A stretch of 33,043 bases of DNA from JAVBLD01 sp031553705 (lineage in GTDB: Bacteria > Bacteroidota > Bacteroidia > Bacteroidales > Marinifilaceae), in NCBI GenBank assembly GCA_031553705.1, contig JAVBLD010000023.1, forward strand, positions 1 through 33,043, read 5' to 3'. Below, one piece after another: positions 32,895 through 33,043 of this stretch (positions within the stretch are counted from its first letter, which is position 1; the number at the start of each line of letters is the position of its first letter). The notes below the pieces were generated by a model. It saw nothing but the letters and a program-made list of their open reading frames with translations. It did no database searches and was not told where the DNA came from. The position numbers were made by a program, and so were the translations under genes.

Positions 32895-33043
32895 GTTAGG
32901 TGACTGGAGTTCCTAACTTAGCCCGCACAAATAGTTAAGGTTGAATAATAATTTTAACTTTGAAAAATGGGAACAAAAAGACAGTATGACCGGGTGTTCA
33001 AGGAGCATGCGGTAAAGATGAGTTATGAGCGCAACAACCTCAA
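32895..33043 (+). mobile_element. Left end of an IS3-family insertion sequence (partial)
   Basis: The stretch before the transposase start contains GTTAGG and CCTAAC as a short inverted repeat (32895-32900, 32912-32917) and probably the left terminal repeat, beginning close to 32901 with TGACTGGAG. The precise boundary and any target duplication cannot be fixed, because the other end is outside the window. Confidence 0.5.
32967..33043 (+). CDS. IS3-family transposase OrfA, N-terminal fragment at window edge
   Basis: The visible 25 codons read MGTKRQYDRVFKEHAVKMSY followed by ERNNL. This is the start of the helix-turn-helix OrfA protein of IS3-family elements, in which KRxYxxxFKxxAVxM is a recurring pattern. 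OrfA binds the terminal repeats; OrfB, the DDE catalytic part, would follow outside the window. The gene is cut by the window edge, so nothing can be said about its integrity. Confidence 0.75.
   Translation, partial: MGTKRQYDRVFKEHAVKMSYERNNL

Noticed and set aside
32073..32903. 276-codon plus-strand open frame opposite the HdrC-like gene
   Set aside because: It covers a gene with two intact cluster motifs and its promoter; the hydrophobic segments arise from the complementary strand.
1..33043. CRISPR array, tRNA, rRNA or prophage genes
   Set aside because: No regularly spaced identical repeats beyond the short IS-end set, no tRNA-like cloverleaf noticed, and no phage protein families.

Overview
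This window looks like a chromosomal segment of a strictly anaerobic, amino-acid-fermenting member of the Bacteroidales. The grounds are the protein families, the repeated -7 box TAnnTTTG upstream of genes, the near absence of Shine-Dalgarno sequences, and the long LepB. A Dysgonomonadaceae- or Porphyromonadaceae-like host is an inference. The window is bracketed by insertion-sequence material: IS21-like terminal repeats at the left edge and the start of an IS3-family orfA at the right edge.

Left part (1-2973): IS end, an AT-rich gene-free stretch, a cardiolipin synthase and a small membrane-anchored protein, all leftward, then a gene-free stretch ending in a 44-nt palindromic terminator.

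Lysine-fermentation operon (17412 down to 2974, minus strand, 14 genes in transcription order): atoD, kal, kce, kdd, kamA, a P-loop protein, a MutS-like ATPase, kamD, kamE, atoA, thiolase, bcd, etfB, etfA. Together they convert L-lysine through beta-lysine, 3,5-diaminohexanoate, 5-amino-3-oxohexanoate, 3-aminobutyryl-CoA and crotonyl-CoA to butyrate, acetyl-CoA and ammonia. Bcd-EtfAB reduces crotonyl-CoA, and AtoDA with the thiolase recycles CoA and acetoacetate. A TAnnTTTG promoter lies upstream of atoD, and an 18-bp site resembling the clostridial Rex operator lies over the expected transcription start. The rex gene is 1.7 kb away. The two unnamed ATPases between kamA and kamD are candidate aminomutase maintenance factors.

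Middle (17547-26957): folC (minus), then rightward rex, thrS-infC-rpmI-rplT, dapB, lepB and a PIN-PhoH protein. folC and rex diverge from a shared 267-bp region. infC appears to start at a non-canonical ATA behind a very strong Shine-Dalgarno sequence.

Right part (27016-32756, minus): a six-gene cluster with HdrC-, HdrB- and HdrA-like proteins, a second small HdrC-like protein, a large membrane-anchored HdrE/HdrD-like fusion and an unrecognised acidic protein. It looks like a modular membrane redox complex whose substrate is unknown. Alongside an NADH-sensing regulator and a redox-intensive fermentation operon, it is the most interesting uncharacterised system here.

Intergenic gaps also carry degenerate word-like repeats (ATTATGAATTATGAGTT-type, GAAAGTGGAAAGTGAA-type and pyrimidine-rich CTTGCTCCTTGCC-type).
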